From the NCBI RefSeq assembly GCF_051622035.1, contig NC_135362.1, positions 14,821,501 to 14,885,500 of the forward strand: DNA of 64,000 nucleotides. The letters run 5' to 3'. The translations under genes and the position numbers were made by a program. The notes beneath the pieces were generated by a model that saw only the letters and a list, made by a program, of their open reading frames with translations, was not told the DNA's origin and searched no databases. This DNA comes from Arctopsyche grandis (taxonomy: Eukaryota; Arthropoda; Insecta; Trichoptera; Hydropsychidae). Position 1 is the first letter of the stretch. Each line of letters begins with the position of its first letter. Of the stretch, positions 46,210 through 63,175 are shown piece by piece.

Positions 46210-46625
46210 ATCAATCTTAGTCACACCGTAGTGCACTGGTTGCATACCAGTAGATAGGTCCTTGGTTGAAGTCCCGACTAAATATGATGCTGGAGAGGTG
46301 TTGTGGTTAGTAAAAAATACAGTTCGACCTCTCATATTAAAATTTTTCTAGCTTAATTGTGGTGACAGATTCAATACATTGGTATCCTCCCTTCAGTTTC
46401 TCGCAAAATTGAGTTATTAACATCTCGAATTTGTTGAAGCTACCTACATAATGTATTTCTCGCAAATCTACTATGTATCACAATTTTGTTAGATATGTAC
46501 ATAGATATCCCTTGGTACTGTTTGAAAAATGTTTAGTACTTAACTTAAACTTAAACTTAAAAAAATTATCTAACCAATATGTGTCGCCTTGGGGTAATTC
46601 CTGTCATGGCACGTATGTTGTAAAA
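46210..46625 (+). repeat. tRNA-derived SINE (family 1), plus strand, half of a head-to-head composite
   Basis: tRNA-like head GTAGTGCACTGGTTGCATAC with B-box-like CTTGGTTGAAGTCCC near 46263-46277, body TCCTCCCTTCAGTTTCTCGC, and 3' hairpin TGTGTCGCC...TAATTCCTG...GGCACG. It is the inverse-orientation counterpart of 27132-27625. Confidence 0.7.
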
Positions 46626-49600
46626 ATTATGCATGTAAAAAATAAAAAAAATGTTTTTTTGTTTATTTTTTTTCTATAAATAAGATTTATTTGTGAAAAG
46701 TTAAATTTATTTATGATAATATTATTTGGACCTTTTATTTCTGTTAGAAGATTAAGAATTTTAGGTTTAAAAATTAGAAACTTATTAATGTTTTTCCGCT
46801 ATAAAAATCTACAGTTTTCAATTTATAATAATCAATAACAGTTATCGTAAATTATAATTTATATCATTTACTAATATAAACCGCAAATATGATTATTATT
46901 CAATAAATGCGTCTACCACACAGATACATTTAATATATGTATAGGAGTTGCTATGTTCATACATATGTATGTACAAACATATATGTACATCTGTACATAT
47001 TTATTCTTCAAATAAAATTCTTATAGACGACAAACGAATTGTATATACATATACATATGTACATATGTAATCGTTCTAGTTTCAGGTTCACCGCATCATT
47101 GGCACTAGAACTTGAGAAATCCATGTAAGGGACATCGCGTTTCAGGTGACTTCCGGCAACTGCATCAAAGTAGATCTACACATGTTTCAAATTATTGTCC
47201 GTAAGAGTGAGCTTCATGGTTATGCACACACATAATCGCTCTCATGAACGACCCGGGGAATTCCCGAACAGATGAAAATCCAACTCGGTTAATGGCGGAA
47301 GTGAGTGTTGACTATGTGTCATCTCGAGGTCGCTTTCTATCTCGCCATTTTGCTCCATTTCGTTCATATTCCTTTCCCTGTTTCCGTTTCAGTCGTAATT
47401 ATTTTTCGCAAAGCTTCTTCGCCAACAGCCAGACGACTTGGTAAATAGCCGGAGATGGGACTGGCTGCTACTTGACCCAATAACCGAGAGCTCCAATGGA
47501 CTGGCGAGAACAACCGGTCAAGAAGCATTTCATTTGAAGATTTTTTAAAACTAAAAAGATGTTATCCCTTTGAGAATAGACAAGGCTTAGAGTGCGCTAC
47601 AAGAAAGCACTTGCCCTAGTACATATTGAACAAAATACGTAAATCGGCTGTTAATGATCGGTCGTTGTATATATATATATGGTAAAGTTGCATCAAAACC
47701 TCATATGCAATTAAATTCTCTTCCGAATGGAAATTGCATGTGTAATTGCATCGATTATTTCTGCTCGATCGACATTTCACCGGGCGCTAAATTGGCCTCT
47801 GAAACAATTTAAGAGATCTCTCAAGGTGCAAATTATACGTAATACATTAATTAGTGTGCGTTTATTTAACGAGAAAATATTACATAAGTTTACAGTAAAA
47901 GTATGATGTTTACAAAATGAATACTGAACAAAGCAATCTTAATTACCGAAAAAAACTTGTATACATATATACATATCTTTTGTTTTATTATATTATAGTT
48001 TGAGAGGCGTTATCGGTGGTTCTTTGATCATTAAAAATTATATCGAAAAGAGAAAAAATCATCGCCGAAAACCGTGCGATGGGAGTGGACATTCTGGGGT
48101 CGATGGACCTTTTCGCAAGCTATCTCTTTCGCACGCTTCCAATTTTGTTATTGCGAGCGCGAAAGAGAGAAATGATGTCGGGTGAATGTTAAGAGACGGC
48201 AAAATAAAAACGGCACACACACTGACAAGTGCTCAATAATTAAAAATTTTTGAATGTCCGGACTACGGAGAAATTCAAGAAAGGAAGTCGTTTTAAATCA
48301 CTACGAATATAAAACAAAAATATCATAAAATATATTTTTATAAACGTACATATACATACATATATTACACATTTTATTTGACGCATATGAAAATTTATTG
48401 AGCTTATAATTAAATTCATTATTCGTTAATGTAAGTACATAGCCATCCACACTGATTACTTACGGGTAACAATTTAGTCTGTCAATTTGGATGCTTTAAA
48501 AGTAAAAGTGTGTTTGTATTGCATGTTGTAATACGAATATTATTAAATCATCACATGCTAAGTATTATTTAAACCGTCATTTTTGACAATTCGGCGAAAG
48601 CTTCCCAACAAAGAAAACATATCTCACTCGTTGGTACATTCGAATGTTACGTTCATGTTGTACTAACAAATCAGATCGCTTTTGATAAATACTCTTATGG
48701 TGTACTCTCGAGATTGATGAATCACTTTGCTAAATTGCACAACACTTTTCACTGTTACACAATGCAACATTCTCAAAAAAAAAAAAAAAACAGGAATTTA
48801 ATTATAAAAAACAAACGACTTTGACAAAACGGAAGATATCGATCGAGAGAAGTGAGCGTAATCGAAAAACTGGTTCTGTATAGTGACCATAGTTTAGAGA
48901 CTTCGTACAGTCGCGGTTTTGATAAATTGATAATCGAATTAATGGCTAGAAAAAAAAACATATTATACATACATGTTACATACGAAGGTGTCAATCAAGT
49001 TTTCAAACCATTTATTGATATTGTTTTCTAAGCACAACGGCGTTATGTTATATTATATAACACATATCATATACATACAATCATGTCATCGTTTAAAATA
49101 TGTACGTGATAAAACGGGATGTGATAAAAGAAATGGCGACTGACCGTATCACGTACTAATTACTAGATCTTATCCCTACCAACCTAATTTACAATCACGA
49201 TAAATTTCAACGCAATTCGATTATAGGGTTGATCTCGATTAAGATTTTTGCGATTCATTCCGCGTTTTTGTAGTCGCAAATGTACATGAAAATATAAATT
49301 CAGTAACGGCAACTATAGCATTTGCAATTAATATAATGTAACTAAATAATTGCATGAAATCCTAGTAAATGTTAAAATAAATAAAATAAAATAAAAAAAT
49401 AAATAAACTAGAGATGTTGTGGTAACAATCAAGTAAGCTAATAGCTTCCAAGTATTTTATGTTAATTGAATTAAAGTGTGACATTATACTATGTCAAATT
49501 AATCAATCAATGCCAGATTTTAAATATGTACCAAAAATATTAGAAAAAATCGGAATGGCTATTGAAGATGAAATGAACGTGCTGACTTAAATTTCTATTA

Positions 49601-50454
49601 CATATATACATACATGTTATTCGCAACAATTTCTTTGATGAATTTGAAACGACTTTAATCAATATAGAGTACTTAATTATATGGGCAAAGTGCATGGTAT
49701 GCTTCATATATGGTTGCCAAAGTATACCTATACAATCTGAGAGATGCTCTTGTGCAGTTCCCGTGTAATTTAACGGCTGGCAATTTGGTGTTACAGCCGT
49801 TATGTAAATTTTAGAGCATGTGTATGTGTGTGTGTGTGTGTGTTTATGCGTGCGGTACATGTATGTCTCCGTGTTGGGTAATAGAGATTACTCGAATTTC
49901 ATAATTTCGTTTGTGCAAACAGAAAACTCGTTTATGTGAGATGCGTGCGCGCGAGCTACCGGTCGTTAAGTTTCGCAGTTAATTTAACGATGCCGTTAAA
50001 TTATGACTTTTCACCGTCAACTACAACCTCCGCGTCCGAGTGGGGACGGGGTATGAAAAAATTGGTATTTAATTAAGCGTAGCCTTGGTTTGGCGCGATA
50101 GGATATCGGGAAAAATCGTTTTCAGGTGGACGATTTGGGACGAGCACTAAAACGCCCTTTTCCCATTAATTAAAACGGAAGTGAACCTCTGATAGCTAAT
50201 CGGAGTATCCCCTTCGTTCTGAAGGACGAAAGCATTCAAGCCAGATTAAACTCGGTGCTTTGTTACAAATTTATTTCTTATTTACTTTTAATTGCCATTA
50301 TCAGTCGGAATTTCATTATTGTGAAATTCCATTTTGCAATCATATTAAGATATTTGTTTGTATATCTGTTAGTGACCCAGTACCCGCCACTTAAAACGAA
50401 GCCTTAATTTCTAGACCTCAATTTTAGCCTACATATGTACGTAGTTACATAGTA
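46626..50454. other. Non-coding spacer
   Basis: No supported gene. GC-richer patches (47100-47530, 49900-50230) have no coding signal. Holds (GT)n near 49830 and many ATGTACATAC repeats. Confidence 0.5.
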
Positions 50455-50462
50455 GTTATAAG

Positions 50463-51296
50463 CAGGGCTGTGGAGTTGGAGTTGGAGTCATAAAAAATAA
50501 ACCGACTCCCACTCACTTTTTTACTATTTTCTTTAATTGATAGTATTACAGTATGTCAGTCAGTAGGTCAAGTTGACCCATACTGTAATTATATACTCAT
50601 ACTGTAATACTGAGACTCTTGTTGACTCGGTCAACAAGAGTCTCCAATTTTAATGAAATAAATCTAGTAATAAATTGAAATTTAATAATTTATTTATAAA
50701 TACCATGAATTAAAATTACATCTAATATATAATTTCGAAATAGACTTTGTATGTAACTATTGTTGGATCATAGAAAAATAAATGAATATTCAAATAAATT
50801 TAAATAAAATTAAACCATTCAAATAAATTTAATAAAATGTTTACTATTAGATTGACCATGCTTAAGCGGTTTATATTACAAATGCCGAGCGAAGCCGGGT
50901 AAAAACACTAGTTATAAATAAAATCGTCGAAATGCACGTATTTTGAGCCGTCACCAAAAGCGATTGTTTCCTCCGTCTCATATTTTTTTTACACTCGTTT
51001 TTATTCTTATTTATTTTATAAAATTGATTTCTTCGTGTATGTAATTCATATATGTATGTCCATACATATATTATGAATATACTTACTTTTTATTTAAACC
51101 TATTTTATTACCAATAATTCAATAAATTGGGTAGCATGTAAAGTTCTAATGATTTTTTAATTCCATTAATCTTTTATATAATATTTTGAAAATCGTAATT
51201 ATTTTTTACAATTTTATACGTTGGCAAGAAAATTCGATCTTACTAAAATCGTTAAAGGTTAGAGTCGGAGTCGGTAAATTTTGAAACACAGCTCTG
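50463..51296. mobile_element. hAT MITE with CAGNGCTGTG ends, 834 bp
   Basis: Left end CAGGGCTGTGGAGTTGGAGT, right end GTCGGTAAATTTTGAAACAC-AGCTCTG; both ends carry the GAGT(C/T)GGAGT module. Target duplication GTTATAAG (50455-50462) and GTTATATG (51297-51304), 7 of 8. No transposase. It contains a nested dispersed repeat at 50740-50915. Confidence 0.85.
50740..50915 (-). repeat. CCGGGCTTCGCTCGG dispersed repeat, copy 4 (nested in hAT MITE)
   Basis: Reverse orientation: GACTTTGTATGTAAC at the distal end, ATTAGATTGACCATGCTTAA in the middle, and GCCGAGCGAAGCCGGGTAAA at the end. Confidence 0.75.
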
Positions 51297-51304
51297 GTTA
51301 TATG

Positions 51305-52894
<1,590 letters not shown>

Positions 52895-52897
<3 letters not shown>

Positions 52898-55800
52898 TCA
52901 TCATCATCATTTACAGCCATTCGCCATCCACTGCTGGATGAAGGCCTCTCCAACACGCTTCCACTCGTCTCTGTTTTGCGCAACACTCATCCATCTCATT
53001 CCGCACATTTTCCTAATTTCGTTCACCCATCTTCCTTGCGGTCTTCCTTTTACTCTTTTGCCTTCTCTCGGGTACCATTCAAGCACTTCTTTTGTCCACC
53101 TTTCGTCCATCCTCCTAGCTACGTGACCCGCCCATTGCCATTTCAATCTCTTCACTCTATCCACTATGTCCACTACCCTTGTCATATTTCTCACCCACGT
53201 GTTCCGCTTCCTGTCTTTCCTCGTTATGCCAAGCATACAGCGTTCCATACTTCTTTGAGTGCATTGGATTTTATTTTGCATCTTGGCGTTCAGTGTCCAA
53301 GTTTCACATCCATACGTCATCACTGGCAAAACGCATTGATCAAAGATCCTTTTCTTCAGGCAGAGTGGCATTTTTGATTTAAAAACAGCATTCATCCGTC
53401 CAAATGCACTCCACCCTAATTTCATACGTCTCTTTATCTCTTCATTTTTACTACCAGACATGTCAATTATTTGACCTAAATATAAATAATTATTTACTAC
53501 TTCTACTGGTTTATCATCTAAGGGGATGCTATCAGGCATGCAATAACTATTGAACATTAGTTTAGTCTTATCTACGTTAATTTTTAATCCTACTTTTCTA
53601 CTTTCCCTGTCCAGCTGTGTTAGTCTGATAAGTAGGTCAGCTGAATCACGAGCTACTAGAACTATATCGTCTGCGAACCGAAGGTGACTCAAAAAGCGAC
53701 CATTGATGCTTACTCCGGCTGTATCCCAATCCAATTTCCTGAAAACTCCCTCAAGCACCGCATTGAATAACTTGGGCGAGATTGTATCTCCTTGTCTTAC
53801 TCCTTTTCCTATGCTAAATCTATCTGTACCTGAAAAAATTTTAACCGAAGCTGTGGCATTCTTATATATTGCAGCTAACAGTCCCACATAGGTTTCCGGC
53901 ACTCCCTGTGTTTTTAGAGCGTTAAGTACTGCATTATGACTAACTGTATCGAAGGCTTTCTCATAATCGACGAAACCTAGGCACAATGGCCGTTGATATT
54001 CGTTGGCGCGCTCGATTAGTTCGCCAACTACTTGGAGGTGGTCCATTGTGCTGAAATTTGCCCTAAACCCTGCCTGCTCTACAGGTTGGTTCTCGTCGAG
54101 GATATTCTTCAGCCTTTCTGTAATAACCTTCGTGAAGAGCTTGTAGACCGCTGAAAGTAGACTAATGGGTCGGTAGTTCTTGATATCGCTTTTGTCGCCT
54201 TTTTTGTGTATTAAAATGATAGTTGCGTTATTCCATCCTTCTGGTATAGCTTGGTTCTGGATGCATTTGCTGAAAAGCCTAGCTAAGATATTAATTAGGG
54301 GGGGGCCGCCACATTTTAGTAAGTCAATGGGAATATTATCTTCCCCTGGGGATTTACCGTTCTTTGCAGTTTTTAGCGCGGCCTCTACTTCGCTAGGCAA
54401 TACTGCAGGAACCCTTTGGCCGTGTGTCGATTCCAGAGCGGGGAATTGGCCGTTGTCGTTCTCGTATAGTTTTGCATAGAACGTGTAAACTCTGTCTATG
54501 ATTTCTTCTCTATTCCTAATTATTACTCCGCTCTCTGATCTGATTGCGATCATTTGGTTTTTGCCTAAGGAAAGATCCTGTTTGCACTTTTTCAGGCTAC
54601 GGTTATTCTTAATGGTATTTTCTATTAGCTTGCTGTTAAAATCCCTGACATCCCTGACTATTCTCTTTTTAATTTCCTTATTTACTAGATTGTATTCTTG
54701 CTTATTATTATCCCTATCTAAATTCCTTTTATGCTTAATTAGGTTTTTTGTTTCCGCTGAAATTTTGCTTAATTTAATCTGTTTCCTGAATCCACCTAAT
54801 TTCTTACCTGTTGAGGTTAGAACCGAACTAATTACAGTGTTCAATTCCTCGATGTCTGCTTCTGGGTTTAATTTCCCGTATCGATTTCCAAGTTCGAGTT
54901 CGAATTCCTTTTTCCTAGACCTTAGTTGAGCGAAATCTGGAGAGTTACTGCATCCTTTTATTAATTTCCTACGTTCGCAATTTATATTAATGGCCATCTT
55001 GGCACGGACTAATCTGTGATCGCTACCTATATCTACTTTACTTAAAACACTAACGTCTTTAACGGAGTGCAGGGCATTTGTTAGGATGAAATCGATCTCG
55101 TTTCTGTCTCCTTTAGGACTCTCCCAAGTCCACTTATTGTTGGTGTTTTTCCTGAAAAATGAATTAGTGATAAAGAGCCTGTTGTGTTCTGCGAATTCTA
55201 TGAGGCGATCGCCTCTGTCGTTTCTTTGGCCGGTACCAAAATTGCCTACTGCTCTTTCAGTATTTGCCTTTTGTCCTATTTTTGCGTTAAAGTCGCCCAT
55301 GATTATTTTAAAGTGGTGACGGCTATTATCGTATGCGTCCTGTATTTTTTCGTAGAAGTCTTCTATTTCCTCGTCTGGGTGGCTAGATGTGGGGGCGTAC
55401 ACTTGGAAGATTTGACAAGTGTACCTGCTCGAGATTCTTAATACTATATAGCATATACGTTCCGATATGTCGCTTATTTCTATAATATTTCTTTCTATTC
55501 TCTTATTGATAAGAAACCCTACTCCTCCTATTCTACCATTTGGTAGCCCTCTCCAGTAGAGACAGTTACCACTTTTTAGGATTATTTGGTTTTGCTGTTT
55601 TCGTCTTACTTCACTAAGTCCTATTATATCCCATTTGATATTTTCTAATTCATTCTCTAATGCAAGCACACTTCCTTCACTCGATAACGTTCTTACATTG
55701 TACGTGGCTAAATACAGGTTTCTATTAGCTAAGCTATCATCCATCGTCACTCTTACCTTGTTGGAGGTTTGGATATTATTTTTCTCGCATTTATCCAAGA

Positions 55801-55930
55801 TGTGTTGAGAAAAAGGCGGTACTTGAGAGAGATTTCCATTCAAGGAGTGAGTTCTTACCGCCATAGACTCTTCTCTGTGGTCAGCTTTGACAGATAGTCA
55901 TCCTAGGTATCACTTGGATCACTTATGAGT
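52895..55930 (-). mobile_element. RTE-type non-LTR retrotransposon, apparently near full length
   Basis: One long ORF (52907-55864) ends directly in a (TGA)n tail inserted beside a (TA)n array, the 3' organisation of RTE elements. The 5' boundary is not defined by sequence; 55930 is an estimate that allows a short 5' UTR. No target-site duplication can be called because the 3' flank is TA microsatellite. Confidence 0.75.
52907..55864 (-). CDS. RTE LINE polyprotein: apurinic-type endonuclease plus reverse transcriptase
   Basis: 985 codons with no stop or frameshift. N-terminal endonuclease about residues 50-290: TYNVRTL, catalytic Glu in GLSEVRRK (E85), [16 protein letters not shown] (about 189-197), NEIDFILTN and GSDHRLV (280-286). 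Reverse transcriptase about 500-800: [47 protein letters not shown] and the catalytic FADD near residue 729. The C-terminal region carries [20 protein letters not shown] and a basic RTE-type tail with WAGHVARR and GRPQGRW. All catalytic residues I can check are present, so the product could be active. The stop TGA is the first unit of the tail repeat. Shorter plus-strand frames across it are antisense shadows. Confidence 0.93.
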   Translation of the reverse strand: MAVRTHSLNGNLSQVPPFSQHILDKCEKNNIQTSNKVRVTMDDSLANRNLYLATYNVRTLSSEGSVLALENELENIKWDIIGLSEVRRKQQNQIILKSGNCLYWRGLPNGRIGGVGFLINKRIERNIIEISDISERICYIVLRISSRYTCQIFQVYAPTSSHPDEEIEDFYEKIQDAYDNSRHHFKIIMGDFNAKIGQKANTERAVGNFGTGQRNDRGDRLIEFAEHNRLFITNSFFRKNTNNKWTWESPKGDRNEIDFILTNALHSVKDVSVLSKVDIGSDHRLVRAKMAININCERRKLIKGCSNSPDFAQLRSRKKEFELELGNRYGKLNPEADIEELNTVISSVLTSTGKKLGGFRKQIKLSKISAETKNLIKHKRNLDRDNNKQEYNLVNKEIKKRIVRDVRDFNSKLIENTIKNNRSLKKCKQDLSLGKNQMIAIRSESGVIIRNREEIIDRVYTFYAKLYENDNGQFPALESTHGQRVPAVLPSEVEAALKTAKNGKSPGEDNIPIDLLKCGGPPLINILARLFSKCIQNQAIPEGWNNATIILIHKKGDKSDIKNYRPISLLSAVYKLFTKVITERLKNILDENQPVEQAGFRANFSTMDHLQVVGELIERANEYQRPLCLGFVDYEKAFDTVSHNAVLNALKTQGVPETYVGLLAAIYKNATASVKIFSGTDRFSIGKGVRQGDTISPKLFNAVLEGVFRKLDWDTAGVSINGRFLSHLRFADDIVLVARDSADLLIRLTQLDRESRKVGLKINVDKTKLMFNSYCMPDSIPLDDKPVEVVNNYLYLGQIIDMSGSKNEEIKRRMKLGWSAFGRMNAVFKSKMPLCLKKRIFDQCVLPVMTYGCETWTLNAKMQNKIQCTQRSMERCMLGITRKDRKRNTWVRNMTRVVDIVDRVKRLKWQWAGHVARRMDERWTKEVLEWYPREGKRVKGRPQGRWVNEIRKMCGMRWMSVAQNRDEWKRVGEAFIQQWMANGCK

Positions 55931-59344
<3,414 letters not shown>

Positions 59345-59415
59345 ATTTATTTTATTGTCACAAATCAATACACACTCGCCATTACAGATTTGCTCCAATG
59401 CGACGGGTGTACGTT
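59345..59415 (-). repeat. LINE-type 3' terminus with ACACTCG hairpin, copy 4
   Basis: TTATTTATTTATTTTATTGT (an inverse TAAA-repeat tail) followed by ACACTCGCCATTACAGATTT and GCGACGGGTGT; matches 39230-39312 in the same orientation. Confidence 0.6.
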
Positions 59416-59509
59416 AATGAAATACATAAACAATCAGAAATCAGAAATACAGTAATACATACATATACAATCAGAATATATAGAATATAACAATTAATCA
59501 GAAATAATA

Positions 59510-59885
59510 ACCATAGTGACATCTATGGATTATTTTTAGATTTTTTTTTTTTTTTTTTTGTATACAACTTTTATACATACAATAAATACGAAATTATAGA
59601 GATGTCGATAGAGATATCCATAGATTTCAGATTACTGTGTATAATTATTACAAATTATACACAGGCAGATTTTTGTGACAACAGGATTAGATCTAATACC
59701 AATTTTCAGGAACCGTTTCAGCAATGATCAGATAAAATTGGCAAACTCTGATAGAGAAACGATCGATTTGGAGTCACAAAACCCCCAAATCTAACCAGCA
59801 GTGGCGAGGACTCGAACCTTTGACCTCAGTGATGCTAAATATATACGCTATCACTAAACCAAACTAAGATATGGAATATATGAAT
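59510..59885 (-). repeat. tRNA-derived SINE (family 2), copy D
   Basis: Minus strand: B-box-like AGGTTCGAGTCCTCGCC near 59810, CTGCTGGTTAGATTTGG, AACGGTTCCTGAAAATTGGT and a tail ending AATCCATAGATGTCAC near 59515. The head is diverged. Confidence 0.65.
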
Positions 59886-62094
59886 AGTATTATTAAAATA
59901 AGAGCAAGATCTATGTATGTATATATGTACTTTTGTATGTATGTATGTATGTATATATAATAGAATTACAGAAATAGTTGTAAGAACAGGCATTAATTAA
60001 ATAGTTGTTAGAACAGGGATACAGAGTAGTTCCAAATCGTCACTATTTTTAAACAAAAAAATGATACAATAATTACAATGAAAATAAAACAAAAAAATAT
60101 TGAATATTAAAAAAATAAATCAAAAGCAAATATAATAATAGAACACGTTTACGGTCTCAAATTAAACAAATTAAAGTTAACTGAAATCCGACTGAGGAGC
60201 TTGATGCTCCTTACAACAGGTGACAAAACCATCAAATTGGTACGTGTCACAGGAGAAGAAAACAAACTGCGGCATCTAATGTATCCGAGTTGGCTGGGAA
60301 CATTTCTGCAAGAATTTAAGGATTGCTCACGAAACCAACCAGTTACGTATATAGAAATGTCTCTCCAAATGTGTCTCGAGGGAATATGTACTTATGTACA
60401 TATGTATGTATGGTATGTATGTATATGTAGGCGATATCCAATTTTGAATCGATTAAATTCTCGGGTTACGGCGAATTTGAATTTCACCATTATTATTAAC
60501 CGCTCGCCTTTTAAGCTCGCATTAATAAAAAAACGAAAAATTAAAATAACCATTAACGCCACTTTTATAGCTAATTTAAAATTTACAAGTACGTTGAGAT
60601 TTTTTTTTGACCAAATTTCCATGTCGATATGCCGTATTCCGACTAAAACGAGCGAAAATCGTTCGCCGCACTAACGCCGAAATTTGCATAATGTATATTT
60701 TGCGTATAGACGAATGTGCACTTTGATAATAATTCGGGCGAGTCTTTTGATGTCTTTAATTTTTGTTTTTTTTCAAAAATTTATTAACAAGAACGATATT
60801 AGAATGGAACTGATGTTTTTATTAAAATTATTCTAACAAACTAATTAATAAATGTATATATTTACATTTGTATATGTATACAAGCATTAATTCCATTTTC
60901 GCTACGAAAAACCAGTGATAAGAATAAATCACATTCAGTAAATATTTAAATTGTTTACAAAGTGCTAAACCATGTTAAAATCTGATGCGGTAAACACTTG
61001 ACTTTCTCCACTTTTAATTTATTTTACAAAAATTAAAAAGGGATCGAAAAAGTTATGAGTTTTCCTGTTAAAGTATGAAGTAACAACGAAATGAAAACAG
61101 CCTATAACTCTAATTCATATATTTTCGATAAAATTTTCAAACACTTTAGTATAATTTGCAAGATTGTAAATCAGATTAAAATCAACATCAGACGTGTAAT
61201 TACTTTTTAAGTAATTTAAAAAATACGTATCATTATAAAATTTGCATTTATAATAGCACCGACGACGTTTCGGAAGCAATTACTCGATTTTGTGATTGTG
61301 TCATAAATTGTTCAGTGACAATGCGAAAAGCATCAGCGCCATTCAATGATGTTAATTGCTTATTTTAAACGAATGCAACGGTGCGTATAAACATTACGAG
61401 TGATAATTACAAGCGCGTCACCGAAAACTGCGAATTTCGTGCAAAAAAATACAGTTCGCGCTGAGAGATCTGCGAAAAAAAGAACAAAAACATGAGTCGC
61501 GGAACTGATATATGTAGTAGTAGTAGGTGTATTATATGATGATTTACTGGAATGACGTGCCGTTCACTCTCATCCATGTTCACGTTCACGTTCACGTTTC
61601 ATTATGATCGTATTACGTTTCGTTTCACTTTTACTTTCGTCCAGTAAACTACTTTTTATTCCGATTTGCAATAATAACGGACGATCACCTTAATCGACGC
61701 ATATGAGGTATCCTTTAAAATTGACTGAGAAATCGATTTAAATTAAATCAATCCTTTTATATATTTATCTTATTAATTATATATTGGATAAATGTACATA
61801 CATACAATTGTATTTAAAAAAATACATATATACATATATGTACATATGTATATGTATTCATATTGATAATTAAAATTAAAAAAAAAAAAAATTAAATTGA
61901 GTGATAAATAAAAGTTAAAAAAATCATCATTTTATTAAGTATATATATGTATACATATTATTTGTATGGATTATGGTGTCAGATAGAGAATTATATAACA
62001 TCGAAAAAATTTGAAAAATTGACAAGTTTTCAGGCAAAGAACAATGAATATCATTTTTCCAGTCAGTATTGTCTATGCAAATTATACATTTATT
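59886..62094. other. Non-coding spacer
   Basis: A plus-strand open stretch at 60201-60674 shows no recognisable domain and crosses ATGTACATATG simple repeat, so I do not call it. Nothing else is supported. Confidence 0.45.
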
Positions 62095-62190
62095 TATTTA
62101 AAGTATGGAGCATTGTGGCATTACAGGAATTTCCACAATAGACAAAAATATAACAGAAAAAAATATACAATTATACAGAAAAAAATACAA
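62095..62190 (-). repeat. LINE 3' end (GTGGCATTACAGGAATTCC family), copy 2
   Basis: GCATTGTGGCATTACAGGAA followed by CAAAAATATAACAGAAAAAA, as in the copy at 40485. Confidence 0.6.
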
Positions 62191-62208
62191 ACATATTTAT
62201 ACATAATA

Positions 62209-62500
62209 TGGCTCAGTGGTTGCATTTATGTTTAACACCAAGAGATTATTGAGCTCGAACCCGGGGTAATCTTTAATACTGCTGGTTAGACTTGGATATT
62301 TGTAACTCCAAGTCGATCGTTTCTTATCAGATTTTGCCAATTGTATCCAATTGTTGAAATGGTTCCTCAAAAATTGTCAAAATAAAAATCATCCTACCTG
62401 CTATCACAAATCTTCTGTATTTAATGTATGTACACTTTGTAAAAAAATATGTACAAGTCTAAATCCATAGACGTCTCAATGGATTAATTAATTAATTAAT
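62209..62500 (+). repeat. tRNA-derived SINE (family 2), copy E
   Basis: TGGCTCAGTGGTTGCATTTA, B box GAGCTCGAACCCGGGG, then CTGCTGGTTAGACTTGGATA and CTCCAAGTCGATCGTTTCTT; tail CCATAGACGTCTCAATGG. Confidence 0.75.
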
Positions 62501-62639
62501 TGGTAAATTTCGTTTTCTTCAGCTTCCCGAAATACAGTGATTTATGCAATTAAATGCTTCATTGTTTGTAATTAAGTATTTAGAAATTGCATTGGGGTCT
62601 TTCTGTCAAGCCTTCCTGGTATATATCTATGAAAAAAAA

Positions 62640-63175
62640 AATAGCAGCAGAAGTTCAAAGCATTGTTGCAATACAGGAATCCCTAATGCGCCACAATGGT
62701 CAAACATATAATAGATAAGAGGAAAAAAAATATGAATACAAAACATCCTCGTGAATCCCGAATGGAAGAGAACTGATCGAAATTCACTCCTATGTACATC
62801 ACATAAATTATGAAAATATTGAGAGTAGGCTAACAGACAAATGTGTAGGTTAAAATAATCTCGGATAATAACCTGCGCTCACTGAGGTGGAAAATATCAC
62901 ATTCAGGCACGGCAGCAACGATTTCATTAAGAAGTCGGATAGCTCTTGGAATGCGAGCCATCCGTAAAGAATTGTGCGGCCAGGAGCTAAAACCATCAAA
63001 CGATGATATCTATCACATAATTATTAGGGACATAAAGTCCTAACTGTTCCAGCAACGACGGGCATGACGTATCACCACGTATAAGCCGGAGAACAAAACG
63101 AATTAATGAGAAGTTTCTCCGAAGTTCAAGGCAATTATACCCAAGCATGCCTTAAAGGAAAATAGTAGGGTATTG
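62640..63175 (-). pseudogene. Degenerate jockey/CR1-like LINE, reverse-transcriptase tail plus 3' UTR
   Basis: Minus strand from about 63160 reads GMLGYNCLELRRNFSLIRFV and then RLIRGDTSCPSLLEQLGLYV, the conserved C-terminal end of jockey/CR1-group ORF2 proteins (L-x-x-R-R-x-x-x-x-L...I-x-G-x-x-x-C-P-x-L-L...L-x-x-x-V-P). Frameshifts and stops follow. The GTGGCGCATTAGGGATTCCT hairpin near 62665-62695 closes the 3' end. Confidence 0.65.

Noticed and set aside
52938-55441. Plus-strand open frames of 60-140 codons
   Set aside because: They are antisense to the intact RTE ORF and show no domain of their own.
60201-60674. 157-codon open frame
   Set aside because: No recognisable domain, crosses an ATGTACATATG simple repeat, and its codon composition looks like spacer. 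Left as non-coding.
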